The notes below the pieces were generated by a model. The model saw only the letters and a program-made list of their open reading frames with translations, was not told where the DNA came from and did not search any database. From contig JADJVK010000002.1 of assembly GCA_016710625.1 (NCBI GenBank), positions 248,001 to 312,000 on the forward strand: a stretch of 64,000 bases of DNA, given 5' to 3'. Position 1 is the stretch's first letter. Every line of letters starts with the position of its first letter. Positions 11,037-20,632 of this stretch are shown piece by piece. The translations under genes were made by a program, and so were the position numbers. This DNA is from Saprospiraceae bacterium. GTDB taxonomy: Bacteria > Bacteroidota > Bacteroidia > Chitinophagales > Saprospiraceae.

Positions 11037-11165
11037 GCAATGAATTTTATGGTGAATAACAATTTTATTTTTTTATATATGAAAAATTAAAATATATAGT
11101 CAACATTACAGTTTGAAATTCAATCATATAATATTGAAAAGGTAGAGAATTAAGCACTTATTTTT

Positions 11166-11173
11166 TAACTTTG
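11166..11173 (+). promoter_or_regulatory. TAnnTTTG -7 box upstream of LytTR regulator
   Basis: TAACTTTG ends 22 bases before the ATG at 11196, so a start near 11180 would leave a leader of about 15 nt. No convincing -33 element is seen at the usual distance. Confidence 0.3.
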
Positions 11174-11195
11174 TGAAATTAATATTATAAATACT

Positions 11196-11936
11196 ATGAT
11201 TAATAATGTACTCAACTTTCTTATTGTAGAAGATGATATTTCTAGTGCTATTGACTTAAAAATGAACATTATCGAGTTAGGCTATCAGGTGTGTGGTATT
11301 GTAGATAATGCAAATGATGCAATCATTCATATCAATAATTATAAACCAGATATTATTATGATGGATATTGATATTAATGGGGAAATGAATGGCATCCAGT
11401 TAGCAGCAAAAATTGAACCCTTAGATATCCCAATTTTATATGTCACCTCATTTGCAGATAACGAACATTTTTCAAAAGCAAATGAAAATAAAAACGCTGG
11501 ATATTTAACTAAACCAATTAATAAATATACATTAAGTACAGCTCTAAATTACATTATAGAAAAGTACTTTGGTTTAAATGTAGCTTCTAATAAAAATCTT
11601 GCAAATCTATTCAAAGGGAATCTGTTTTTCAAGGTGAAAGACATGTATCAGAAAGTACATATTGATGAAATTATTATGATTGTTGCTGATAATAATTATA
11701 CGACTGTTTTGCTTGAAAATGAAATGAAAATATTATGTAGATTATCGATTACAAACTGGGAAGAAGAAGTAAGTTCATTGAAATTTATCAGAGTTCATAG
11801 GGGTTATATTATAAAATTAGATGCTGTAAAATATATTGATTTTAAATCAAATGTCATTATTTCAACTCATGGGGATGTTCCAATAGGTAGATCTTATAAA
11901 GAACAAATTCAGAGTATATTCAAATTTATAAAATAG
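11196..11936 (+). CDS. LytTR-family response regulator
   Basis: A 246-residue two-component response regulator. The receiver domain (about 6-125) has the acidic pocket EDD at 12-14, phospho-acceptor Asp57 (PDIIMMD), Thr84 and Lys106 (YLTKP). The LytTR DNA-binding domain fills about 140-246 (KVHIDEIIMIVADNNYT, FIRVHRGYIIKLDAVK, PIGRSYKEQ). It should bind 9-bp direct repeats when phosphorylated; candidate sites lie upstream at 10823-10852 and 11007-11036. The next gene, a TPR histidine kinase, starts 6 bp after its stop, so the kinase is the likely partner and the genes are probably co-transcribed. Confidence 0.92.
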   Translation: MINNVLNFLIVEDDISSAIDLKMNIIELGYQVCGIVDNANDAIIHINNYKPDIIMMDIDINGEMNGIQLAAKIEPLDIPILYVTSFADNEHFSKANENKNAGYLTKPINKYTLSTALNYIIEKYFGLNVASNKNLANLFKGNLFFKVKDMYQKVHIDEIIMIVADNNYTTVLLENEMKILCRLSITNWEEEVSSLKFIRVHRGYIIKLDAVKYIDFKSNVIISTHGDVPIGRSYKEQIQSIFKFIK

Positions 11937-11942
11937 TTATTT

Positions 11943-13922
11943 ATGAAGTTAGAAAAACTATTAATTATACCTTTTATTTTATTTTATTTTTCAAATCATA
12001 TATTTGGAAATGTCAAAGGTGATTCATTAATAATTGTTTTGAATAGTAATATTGAAATGTCTAAAAAAGTTGATTTTATAAATCATTATTTAATAAAGAC
12101 CGATATAACTTATTCTAATGAAGAACTTGCAGTTTTCGATAAATTGATTGCAGATAACATTAATAATACAGAAAATTTAGGATACATAAAGTGCTTTTAT
12201 GGACGAGTTTTATTAATTAATAATAGAAAATTAGAGGCAGAAAAAGATATTAGAAGAAGCTTATGAAATTCTTATTAAAATTAATCCAAGTAAAGGAGTT
12301 ATTAGTAAATTATGCCAATATCTTGGTGCTGTAAAAAATGAACTAGGGAAAAACAATGAAGCCTTAAATTATTATTTCAAAGCACTAAAAGCAGAAGAGA
12401 CTAATAAAGATTCAAATAATTTAGCAGTAATTTATGCGAATATATCTAATATTTATTTTGGTTTGAAACTTTTCAAAGAATCCAATGAATATATTAAAAA
12501 AGTATAAATATTTTTGAAAGATCTAAAAACAACAAAGAAGAGTTGGCAGGAGCATATCTAGGTTATGGAATAAATTTAATGAATATAGATAAAATAAGTG
12601 AATCAAAAATATATATAACAAAAGCTTTACAAGTTGCTAGAGAAAATAATGATATTAAAAATGAAATGTTAGCAATTAATAATTTAGGAATTGTTGATGA
12701 ATTGTCTGGTGATTACTCATCTGCACTGGCAAAATATAACATCGTAAGAGATCATAATGAAAAAGTTAAAGATACAATTGCATTAGCTTATATCTATACT
12801 GATTTAGGAAGCTTATACACAAACAAAAAAGACTACCCAAAAGCTATCGAAAATTTTCAAAAATCGCTATACTTTTACGAAGCTGTACATAACCCAATCG
12901 GTATGAAGGATATATATAATGAGTTAATCAAGGTGTATAAGTTAAATGGAAATTATAAAAAAGCGATGGAATGCTCAGATCAATATTATATCTTAAATGA
13001 TAGCATCAATAATTTAGCTAATATCAAAAAAATGACTGAAATGTCCATGGGCTTTCAGCATGAAAAAGATTTAGCATTGAAAGAACAAACCTATAATCAG
13101 GAATTAAAGCGTCAAAATCTATTCAAATTAGCAATGGCATTTGTCATATTTTTGATAAGTTTAATGTTTGTAATATCCTATCGAGCCTATAATCTTAAAA
13201 AAAGAACGAATATCCTAATTAGCAAACAAAATGAAAATTTAGAAATTCTGAATGCGACAAAAGATAAATTGTTTGGTATAATAGGGCATGACCTCAGGAA
13301 ACCAGCAACTTCTTTTAATGGGATTACAAAAAAAGTCAACTTTCTGATAAAAGAAAATGATTTTGAAACACTCAATAAGTTTGGAAATGAGATTGAGAAG
13401 AATGCAAATGAATTAAATAACTTAATTGATAATTTGCTGGGTTGGTCCATGCTTCAGAAAGATGGCATTAAATTGAACCCTCAGAAAATCAACCTCTTTT
13501 CTGCTGTTGCAGAAGTGCTTGAGCCTTTTCAAAGTATGGCAAAAGAAAAAAATATTACAATACATAATGAAATTTCAATTGATAATTATGTCGAAGTGGA
13601 TGAACAATCTTTATACATAATCCTCAGAAATTTAATACATAATGCATTGAAATTCACAAATAAAAGTGGAAATTTATACCTGAATACCTCTAGAGAAAAA
13701 AATAGAATTAAGCTTATTATCAGAGATACAGGTATTGGAATGACTAATAGTGAAATCAGCGAAATGTTCAATTTTCATTCTGCTTCCACCAAAGGTACAG
13801 CAAATGAGAAAGGTACTGGATTAGGTATGTTTATCATTGGACAATGGTCAAAATTAAATAATATTAAAGTGAATACAACCAGTGAAAAAGGAGTGGGAAC
13901 TACCTTTGAACTTGTTTTTTAA
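11943..13922 (+). CDS. TPR sensor histidine kinase 1 (two apparent compensating frameshifts)
   Basis: After frame restoration this is about 659 residues: a signal peptide or first TM (1-23), a TPR-rich sensor region, one TM helix (LAMAFVIFLISLMFVISYRA), a short coiled coil, HisKA with H-box GHDLRKP (His449) and HATPase_c with N-box NLIHNALKF, DTGIGM and GTGLGM. The first frame stops at 12266. TPR sequence continues one frame over from about 12240 to 12503, then returns to the original frame. One A too many at 12241-12245 and one too few at 12496-12501 explain this exactly and leave no net shift. It follows the LytTR regulator by 6 bp and its paralogue follows 20 bp later. The kinase domains of the two are about three-quarters identical by eye; the TPR halves are not. 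Confidence 0.85.
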
Positions 13923-13942
13923 ATATACATAATATCTTAAAA

Positions 13943-16211
13943 ATGAAATTAGTAACCAAACTTTTATTATTTATAACAATACATATAACTATTTTTTCAA
14001 ATGCACAAAGTATTAAATTTATAGATAGCTTAAAATTGGATTGTGATGCTTACAAATTGGAAGATACAATTAAAATAAAAAAGTTATCAAAACTTGCTTC
14101 AAGTTTAGGAAGTGTGAACCCTCAAAGTGGAATTGAAACAGCTGAAAAAGCAATTGCTTTAGCTAATAAAATAAATCAACCTATCTATTTGGGAGAGGCA
14201 TATAAATCAATGGGTTTTGTTTTTTACAATTTGGGCAAATTTGAAGAAGCAATTGTATGGTTTAATAAGGCTATAGATATTTTTATAAAGCATAATGTAG
14301 CTTATAAACTTGGCTCTTGTTATAAAAATGTTGCCTCTATGTATGGGTTACTGTTAAAAAGAGATAAAAGTTTAGAATATTTTGATAAAGCTGCTAAAAT
14401 ATTTAAGGACAATAACTATACAGATGATTATGTATCTAGTACAAATATGATTGCAAATGTTTATATTATGATACCAGAATATCAGAAAGCTTTAGATATA
14501 TATGATAGTAATATAGAATATTTCAAAAAGAGAAATATGAAAGACGATTTGGTTACAACATTTGAAAACAAAAGTCTTATCTATACAAAATTAGGACACT
14601 ACGCTAAATCATTAGAATGCCTTAATACTACAAATAAATATATTGATCAAAATAATGAAAAAGAAGTAAATGAATTAAATACTTTTTTAGCTAGTATTTA
14701 TGAATTAATAGGTGAAACAGATAAGGCACTTCTTATTCACAATAAGATACTTGCTTCAGCCATCAAATTAAATTCACTTAACTTGATAGCTAGAACTAAA
14801 GTAAATATAGCAAATATTTATAAACAGAAGAAAGAAAATACAAAGGCACTTCAATATTATGATGAAGTAATACAAATGGATAAGGATTTGAAAGACCCCA
14901 ATATTAATATTTCTAGTTTGATCAATAAAAGTGATTTATTAATCGAAAATAATAAATTCAAAGAGGGTTATAAAATATTACAACAAATTGAGGAATCTAT
15001 AAAAGTCAATCAATTGGCAAGTTTATTTACAAATAGTTTAGCCAGTTCTTATGGAAATATTTGTCTAAAAGCATCCGATGCAGAATTGAAATCAATTGGA
15101 ATTCCTGTAAGTAATAGATATCAATTAGCTGAGAAATATTTTAAAAGTACTTTGACTGAATTGGATGATAAAAATTTTAGGCAACTATCGAATACATGGA
15201 AAAGCTTAAGTAAAGTTTATGAAAAAAAGAAAGATTATAAAGAAGCCCTATCTGCTTATAGTAAATATGTTGAATATAATGATTCTCTTTTTGGGAAATG
15301 AATCAAGAAATCAAATAATTAGAAGTGATCTTAAATATGAGTTTGATTTGAAAGCAGAAAAACAACAGATAGAGTATGATGCATCTATAAAAAGAAAAGA
15401 ACTAATTCAAAAGGGTTTAATCATAGGGCTTATTTTACTTTGTATTATCTGTGTTTTGTTTTATAGAGCATATAAATTAAAAAACAGGACAAATATTTTA
15501 ATTAATCAACAAAAGGAAAATTTGGAAATTCTAAATGCCACAAAAGATAAATTATTCGGTATAATAGGGCATGATCTAAGAAAACCTGCAATTTCTTTTA
15601 GTGGTATCACTAAAAAAGTTAATTTTTTAATCAAAGAAAATGATATGGAAACCCTCAATAAGTTCGGAAATGTTATTGAGAAAAATGCAAATGAATTAAA
15701 TAGCTTGATAGATAATTTATTGGGATGGTCATTGCTGCAAAAAGATGGGATAAAGTTGAACCCCAAAAAGATAAATTTGTATTCTGCAATTACAGAAGTG
15801 TTAAATCCATTCCAAAGCATGGCATTAGAAAAAAATATTACCATTCATAACGAAGTAGCTATGGATGAAAATATAGAGGTTGACGAACAATCATTAAATA
15901 TAATTCTCCGCAATTTGATTCATAATGCCTTGAAATTTACAGAAAAGGATGGTCATTTATTTCTATCCTCATCAAATGAAAAATCAGGAGTTGTTTTAAG
16001 TATCAGAGATACTGGCATTGGGATGACGGATTCAGAAATTAAAGATATATTCAAATTTCAATCAGCATCTACTAAAGGAACTGAAAATGAGAAAGGTACT
16101 GGTTTGGGGATGTATATTGTAGGTCAATGGGCAAAATTGAATAATATAAATCTGAATGCAAAAAGTGAAAAAGGAGTAGGTACTACTTTCGATTTGGGTT
16201 TTGCAGTTTAA
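13943..16211 (+). CDS. TPR sensor histidine kinase 2 (one apparent frameshift)
   Basis: Paralogue of the preceding gene. Signal peptide (MKLVTKLLLFITIHITIFSN), about 430 residues of TPR repeats, a TM helix (GLIIGLILLCIICVLFYRAY), HisKA H-box GHDLRKP (about His543 after repair) and HATPase_c with NLIHNALKF, DTGIGM and GTGLGM. The TPR part stops at 15299-15301 (LFGK, stop). The kinase continues in the +1 frame as GNESRNQIIRSD. Removing one base from the T5/G3 stretch 15288-15295 joins them into about 755 residues. If the break is real, the cell makes a sensor fragment and perhaps a separate TM-kinase fragment starting within 15219-15300. It probably signals to the LytTR regulator upstream. Confidence 0.83.
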
Positions 16212-16428
16212 ATCCATTATTCTAAAAATCATAATCTTAAATTTGAATTAATTGTTGAAGGTCAAATGAACTTTTTTCTTTAATATAGCATTGCTATAAG
16301 AAATATCTTATAAACAATTTTTGTTCTAAACTTATTTAGGAGCATATTCAATGTTTATTAGATTATTTTCAAATATCATATTTCTGTCATTTCCTGTTTT
16401 TAATTTTCATTTTGATAGGAAAAAGTTG

Positions 16429-16436
16429 TAAATTTG
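16429..16436 (+). promoter_or_regulatory. TAnnTTTG -7 box upstream of ccmE
   Basis: TAAATTTG lies 35 bp before the ATG of the ccmE-like gene. No convincing -33 element is seen at 19-20 bp. Confidence 0.3.
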
Positions 16437-16471
16437 CTATGTAATTTAAAATCCAAAAAACGTATAGGATT

Positions 16472-16864
16472 ATGAAAAAAATTCATTTAATAGGCATTGT
16501 TGTTATTGCAGTAGCAATTGCCATTTTAATATCAGCTGCTGGAGATGTGAGTACATATGCAACTTTCAAGGATGCTATGAATTCAGGAGATAAGGTAAAA
16601 GTATGTGCACATCTTTCAAAAGATAAGCCGATGGAATATAATCCATCAAAAGATCCGAATTATTTTTCATTTTATGTGAAAGATAATGACCAAAAAGAGC
16701 ATAAAGTGGTGCTTTTAGCTGCAAAACCGCAAGACTTTGAACTATCTGAGCAAATCGTTATTACAGGTTCCATGAAGGATGATGTATTCATGGCAACAGA
16801 TATGTTGATGAAATGTCCATCAAAATATAAGGATGAAGAAGTATATGTGAAAGGGAAGTCGTAG
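16472..16864 (+). CDS. ccmE: Cytochrome c maturation protein CcmE, CxxxY variant
   Basis: CcmE is the membrane-anchored heme chaperone that carries heme on the periplasmic side to the CcmF heme lyase. This 130-residue protein has one N-terminal TM helix (about 5-23) and then the OB-fold domain (YFSFYVKDNDQKEHKVV, IVITGSMKDDVFMATDML). The usual heme-binding HxxxY is replaced by Cys115-x-x-x-Tyr119 (KCPSKY). CxxxY forms of CcmE are known from Desulfovibrio and archaea, so this is probably a functional variant rather than a dead copy. ccmF follows 28 bp downstream, supporting the assignment. ccmABCD are not in the window. Confidence 0.85.
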   Translation: MKKIHLIGIVVIAVAIAILISAAGDVSTYATFKDAMNSGDKVKVCAHLSKDKPMEYNPSKDPNYFSFYVKDNDQKEHKVVLLAAKPQDFELSEQIVITGSMKDDVFMATDMLMKCPSKYKDEEVYVKGKS

Positions 16865-16892
16865 ATTTGACCTCAATTAGATTCAAGATCTT

Positions 16893-19688
16893 ATGATTTC
16901 ATATATTGGAGAACATCTTTGGCCCAAACAAGTTGGTCATTTCTTTATTATTTTAAGCTTTGTTGCTTCACTTTTAGCAGCTTTCGCTTTTTTTAATGCT
17001 ACTCAAAGAAGAAAATTAGCAGATTTTAGTGGTTGGAGAGCAATCGGAAGATTGTCTTATGCAATACATGGTATTTCTATTTTTGCTATAATAGGTACTA
17101 TTTTTTATATCATGACCCAAAAATGGTACGAATACCAATATGTACAACAGCATGTGAATGACGAGTTGGCTTTCCGTTATGTCTTTTCTGCATTTTGGGA
17201 AGGTCAGGAAGGTAGTTTTTTACTTTGGATGTTTTGGCATGTTATTTTAGGGTTTGTATTAATATTTAAAGGAAAAAATTGGGAAACATCGGTCTTGGCG
17301 GTGCTCTCATTGATACAAGTTTTTATTGGCATCATGTTGTTGGGGATTTATTTTGGGGATGTCAAAATTGGTAGCAATCCTTTACTATTGTTGAGAGATG
17401 TGATAGATATACCCTTATTCCAAAAGCCCGATTATGTGAGTATGTTAAGAGGAAATGGACTTAATCCATTACTTCAAAACTACTGGATGACAATTCACCC
17501 ACCTACCTTATTTTTAGGCTTCGCCTCAACTTCAATTCCTTTTTGTTATGCAGTTGCTGCACTTTGGTTACGAAAGCATACAGAATGGTTGAGTGCAGTG
17601 CAACCTTGGGCATTATTTTCAGGTGCAATTTTAGGATTAGGAATATTGATGGGTGCAGCTTGGGCTTATGAAGCATTAAGTTTTGGTGGTTATTGGGCTT
17701 GGGATCCAGTTGAAAATATGTCTTTAGTTCCATGGCTAATTATGATTGCTGGAATTCATACTAATCTGATTTCAAAAGTTACTGGGTATGCCATAAAAAG
17801 TACCTATATCTATTATTTGCTTTCATTTTTACTTGTATTATATTCTACCTTTTTGACTAGAAGTGGTGTTTTAGGTGACTCTTCCGTTCATGCTTTCACA
17901 GAAATGGGATTAGAATGGTTATTGGTTGGTTTACTTTCAGTGTTTACTTTGCTAGGATTTTCATTATTCTTATTTAGACAATCTGAAATTCAGATGCCGA
18001 AACAAGAAGAAAGTATCGTGTCTAGGGAATTTTGGATGTATATCGGTACTTTAGTACTTCTTTTTTCTTCAGTTTTAATAACTTTTACTACTTCTATTCC
18101 TGTTTATAATAAAATTGGAAAAGCATTAGGTTTCGAATTGAATTGGGCAGCACCATTGGATCCAGTGGCTCACTATAATAAATATCAATTGTGGATTGGT
18201 GTTTTTATTAGCTTATTGACTGGATTTTCACAATATTTAAGATTTAGAGAAGCCAATTTTTCAGCTGTTAAAAATAAAGTAATCAAGCATTTAGGAATTT
18301 CAATTTTAATTACTGCAATTTTAACTTTTATAACTTCCTTGGCACTTAATATCATAAGTTGGCATTATGCAGTGCTTACTTTTGCTGGGATATATGCATT
18401 TGTTGCAAATTTAGATTATATAATCACCTATCTGAAAGGCAATTTAAAAATTGGTGCTTCATCACTTTCACATATTGGTTTTGGCATCATGATCGTCGGA
18501 ATTTTGTTTTCAGGATTGAACAAACATTTTATTTCGAGTAATAGATTTGCACAAGAAGGATTGATTGAAGGATTTACCGAAGAAGATTATGGTAAAAATA
18601 TTATTCTTTTGAAAGGCAAATCAATGCCGATGAAAGGATATGAAGTTACTTATGAAAGTGATACATTAATAGGTCATGATAGAAATTATAAAGTCAACTA
18701 TAAAAAGATAGATTCTTTAGGAAATACAAATGGGGAACAATTTTCCTTATTGCCTAATGTATTGTATGACAAGGATTTCACTAGAATTGCAGCTTACAAC
18801 CCATCCACAAAGCACTATTTACACAAAGATATTTTTACCTTAATTTCTGCTTTGCCCGCTTCTGAACAATCGATGGAGATGGCTCAAAAAGTCGAGGATA
18901 GTTTGAAATATGTTAGATATGATGCAAAATTGAATGACACTATTTTTACATCCAAACACTATGCTATTTTACAGAATATTAATTACACCCCTCAAAATAA
19001 AGACTATAAGGCTGAGCCAGGGGATATAGCTGTTGGTGTAAAATTAAAGTTTGGAAAGAAAGATAGTGATGAACAATTCGAGTCTAATCCAATGATTTTA
19101 TTGAGGAACCAAAGAGTTTCTTATTTCCCCGATAAAGTTACTTCATTTGGTATTCGAACGAGACTAACAGATCAAGTAATTGCAAGATTGTTAGAAGAAG
19201 ACAAGGATTTGAAATATGAGTCTTTTGAATTAAAAGAAGGGGAAAAATTCAATTTTGCTGGAAAAACAATCGAATTTTCAGGCTTTAACAAATCTCCTGA
19301 GCATCCAAATTATAAGCCAGTTGCCAATGATATCGCAGTTGGAGCAGTTTTAAATGTATTAGAAAAAGATACAATTTATACAAGTGAACCAGTTTTTTTA
19401 ATCAGAAATAGCGAGCCTATGAATCTTAAAGATGAGGTTCGAGATTTAGGTTTACATTTCCGATTTTTGAAAATAGACCCAGCAAAACAAACTATAACTT
19501 TGATGGCAGCATACAAAAATCCATCAGAGAACTTGATACCAATAGATATTGCGGAAAATGTTCCTAGAACTGATTTTATTGTGTTACAAGCAATCGTTTT
19601 CCCAGGTATCAACTTGTTTTGGTTAGGTACTTTGACAATGTTATTTGGTCTAGCTTTAGCAATGTTTCAAAGGAGAAAGAATGCATAA
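16893..19688 (+). CDS. ccmF: Cytochrome c heme lyase subunit CcmF
   Basis: CcmF attaches heme from CcmE to the CxxCH motifs of apocytochromes c at the periplasmic face of the inner membrane. This 931-residue protein has about 14 or more hydrophobic segments and the tryptophan-rich WWD heme-handling motif (GGYWAWDPVENMSLVPWL, about 265-282). It also has conserved family stretches such as NYWMTIHPPTLFLGF and the following THSGVLG-like TRSGVLGDSSVHAF. A long periplasmic region (about 560-890) precedes the last TM helix. It is longer than the roughly 650-residue proteobacterial form because of this periplasmic part. It lies 28 bp after ccmE and 9 bp before the DUF2520 gene, an apparent operon. 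Confidence 0.94.
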   Translation: MISYIGEHLWPKQVGHFFIILSFVASLLAAFAFFNATQRRKLADFSGWRAIGRLSYAIHGISIFAIIGTIFYIMTQKWYEYQYVQQHVNDELAFRYVFSAFWEGQEGSFLLWMFWHVILGFVLIFKGKNWETSVLAVLSLIQVFIGIMLLGIYFGDVKIGSNPLLLLRDVIDIPLFQKPDYVSMLRGNGLNPLLQNYWMTIHPPTLFLGFASTSIPFCYAVAALWLRKHTEWLSAVQPWALFSGAILGLGILMGAAWAYEALSFGGYWAWDPVENMSLVPWLIMIAGIHTNLISKVTGYAIKSTYIYYLLSFLLVLYSTFLTRSGVLGDSSVHAFTEMGLEWLLVGLLSVFTLLGFSLFLFRQSEIQMPKQEESIVSREFWMYIGTLVLLFSSVLITFTTSIPVYNKIGKALGFELNWAAPLDPVAHYNKYQLWIGVFISLLTGFSQYLRFREANFSAVKNKVIKHLGISILITAILTFITSLALNIISWHYAVLTFAGIYAFVANLDYIITYLKGNLKIGASSLSHIGFGIMIVGILFSGLNKHFISSNRFAQEGLIEGFTEEDYGKNIILLKGKSMPMKGYEVTYESDTLIGHDRNYKVNYKKIDSLGNTNGEQFSLLPNVLYDKDFTRIAAYNPSTKHYLHKDIFTLISALPASEQSMEMAQKVEDSLKYVRYDAKLNDTIFTSKHYAILQNINYTPQNKDYKAEPGDIAVGVKLKFGKKDSDEQFESNPMILLRNQRVSYFPDKVTSFGIRTRLTDQVIARLLEEDKDLKYESFELKEGEKFNFAGKTIEFSGFNKSPEHPNYKPVANDIAVGAVLNVLEKDTIYTSEPVFLIRNSEPMNLKDEVRDLGLHFRFLKIDPAKQTITLMAAYKNPSENLIPIDIAENVPRTDFIVLQAIVFPGINLFWLGTLTMLFGLALAMFQRRKNA

Positions 19689-19697
19689 TTCATCAAT

Positions 19698-20474
19698 ATG
19701 AAAACGGTAATAATTGGTTCTGGCAATGTAGCTTTTCATCTAAGTAAGGCTTTTTATAATGCTGGAATAAATATTATTCAGATAGCTGCCCGAAATCAGG
19801 AGGAAGGGATTCAATTAGCAAAAAAAATAAATTCAGAATTCGTATCTCTTGAAAATATTGATACCAATGCAGACTTGTATCTTTTAGCAATAAAGGATGA
19901 TGCTATTCAAAGTGTTGCCAAAATGCTTTATGGCAAGATAAAGGAGGATGCAATTATTGTTCATACTTCTGGATCTACAAGTATCGCTGTTCTTGAAAAA
20001 TATTTTGAAAATGTTGGTTGTTTGTATCCATTACAAACTTTTTCAAAACAAAAGAATATTGAGTTATCAGCTGTCCCATTTTTTATAACTGCTAATCTAA
20101 TGTTGGTTGAAAAACAACTAGTTGATTTTGTGAGTGTTATCAGTAAAAATGTATCAATTATCAATGACAATCAAAGATTGTCAATTCACATAGCTGCTGT
20201 TTTTGTCTGTAATTTTACGAACCATATGTTATCCATTGGCTCCGAAATTTTGCATCATCACCTCCTAAATTTCGAAATAATGAAACCCCTAATCAATGAA
20301 ACAATCGAAAAAGCACTACAATTTGACCCAGTAGAAATGCAAACAGGACCTGCAGTGAGAGAAGACAAATTGGTAATGGAAAAACATATTGATTTCTTGA
20401 AAATGAATCCAAATTATCAGAAAATATACCAAGTTGTTTCAGAGAGTATTATAGAAATGAAATCTATAAGTTAG
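19698..20474 (+). CDS. Rossmann-fold DUF2520 protein
   Basis: A 258-residue protein of the Rossmann-like plus DUF2520 architecture. The N-terminal NAD(P)-binding motif is VIIGSGNVAFHL (4-15). The C-terminal helical domain contains the family-typical HIAAVFVCNFTNHM and QTGPAVREDK. It resembles ketopantoate reductase or F420-dependent NADP reductase folds, but the reaction is not established. It is the last gene of the ccm cluster, with a strong terminator 23 bp downstream. Confidence 0.85.
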   Translation: MKTVIIGSGNVAFHLSKAFYNAGINIIQIAARNQEEGIQLAKKINSEFVSLENIDTNADLYLLAIKDDAIQSVAKMLYGKIKEDAIIVHTSGSTSIAVLEKYFENVGCLYPLQTFSKQKNIELSAVPFFITANLMLVEKQLVDFVSVISKNVSIINDNQRLSIHIAAVFVCNFTNHMLSIGSEILHHHLLNFEIMKPLINETIEKALQFDPVEMQTGPAVREDKLVMEKHIDFLKMNPNYQKIYQVVSESIIEMKSIS

Positions 20475-20496
20475 AGCCAAATTAATATAAATAAAA

Positions 20497-20518
20497 AAGG
20501 CAACCCATTGGTTGCCTT
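20497..20518. terminator. Bidirectional intrinsic terminator
   Basis: AAGGCAACC, loop CATT, GGTTGCCTT: a perfect 9-bp stem. It has an A6 run on the left (T6 for the minus-strand transcript) and TTCATATTTTT on the right. It sits between the convergent DUF2520 gene and the anti-sigma/barrel gene and probably ends both. Confidence 0.85.
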
Positions 20519-20632
20519 CATATTTTTGGATATATAAGATTGAATAATTGGGGAGGATCAGTCGTTATTAAAATAAAAAACGTAATTATATTAGAATAAT
20601 TTTCAATATTCAATATTTAACAATTCTCTCAT

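Larger units (their letters stand above)
10503..11195. other. Divergent regulatory intergenic region, 693 bp
   Basis: No plausible protein-coding frame is seen. The stretch separates the minus-strand subtilase from the plus-strand LytTR regulator. It holds a terminator-like hairpin (10636-10664), a second stem-loop (10719-10745), a minus-strand promoter candidate (10776-10807), two pairs of LytTR-like half-sites (10823-10852 and 11007-11036) and a plus-strand TAnnTTTG box (11166-11173). The rest is very AT-rich with no further recognisable structure. Confidence 0.6.

Noticed and set aside
16284..16298. Perfect 15-base palindrome TATAGCATTGCTATA
   Set aside because: It is AT-rich, has no T run and no clear relation to a promoter, so neither terminator nor operator can be supported.
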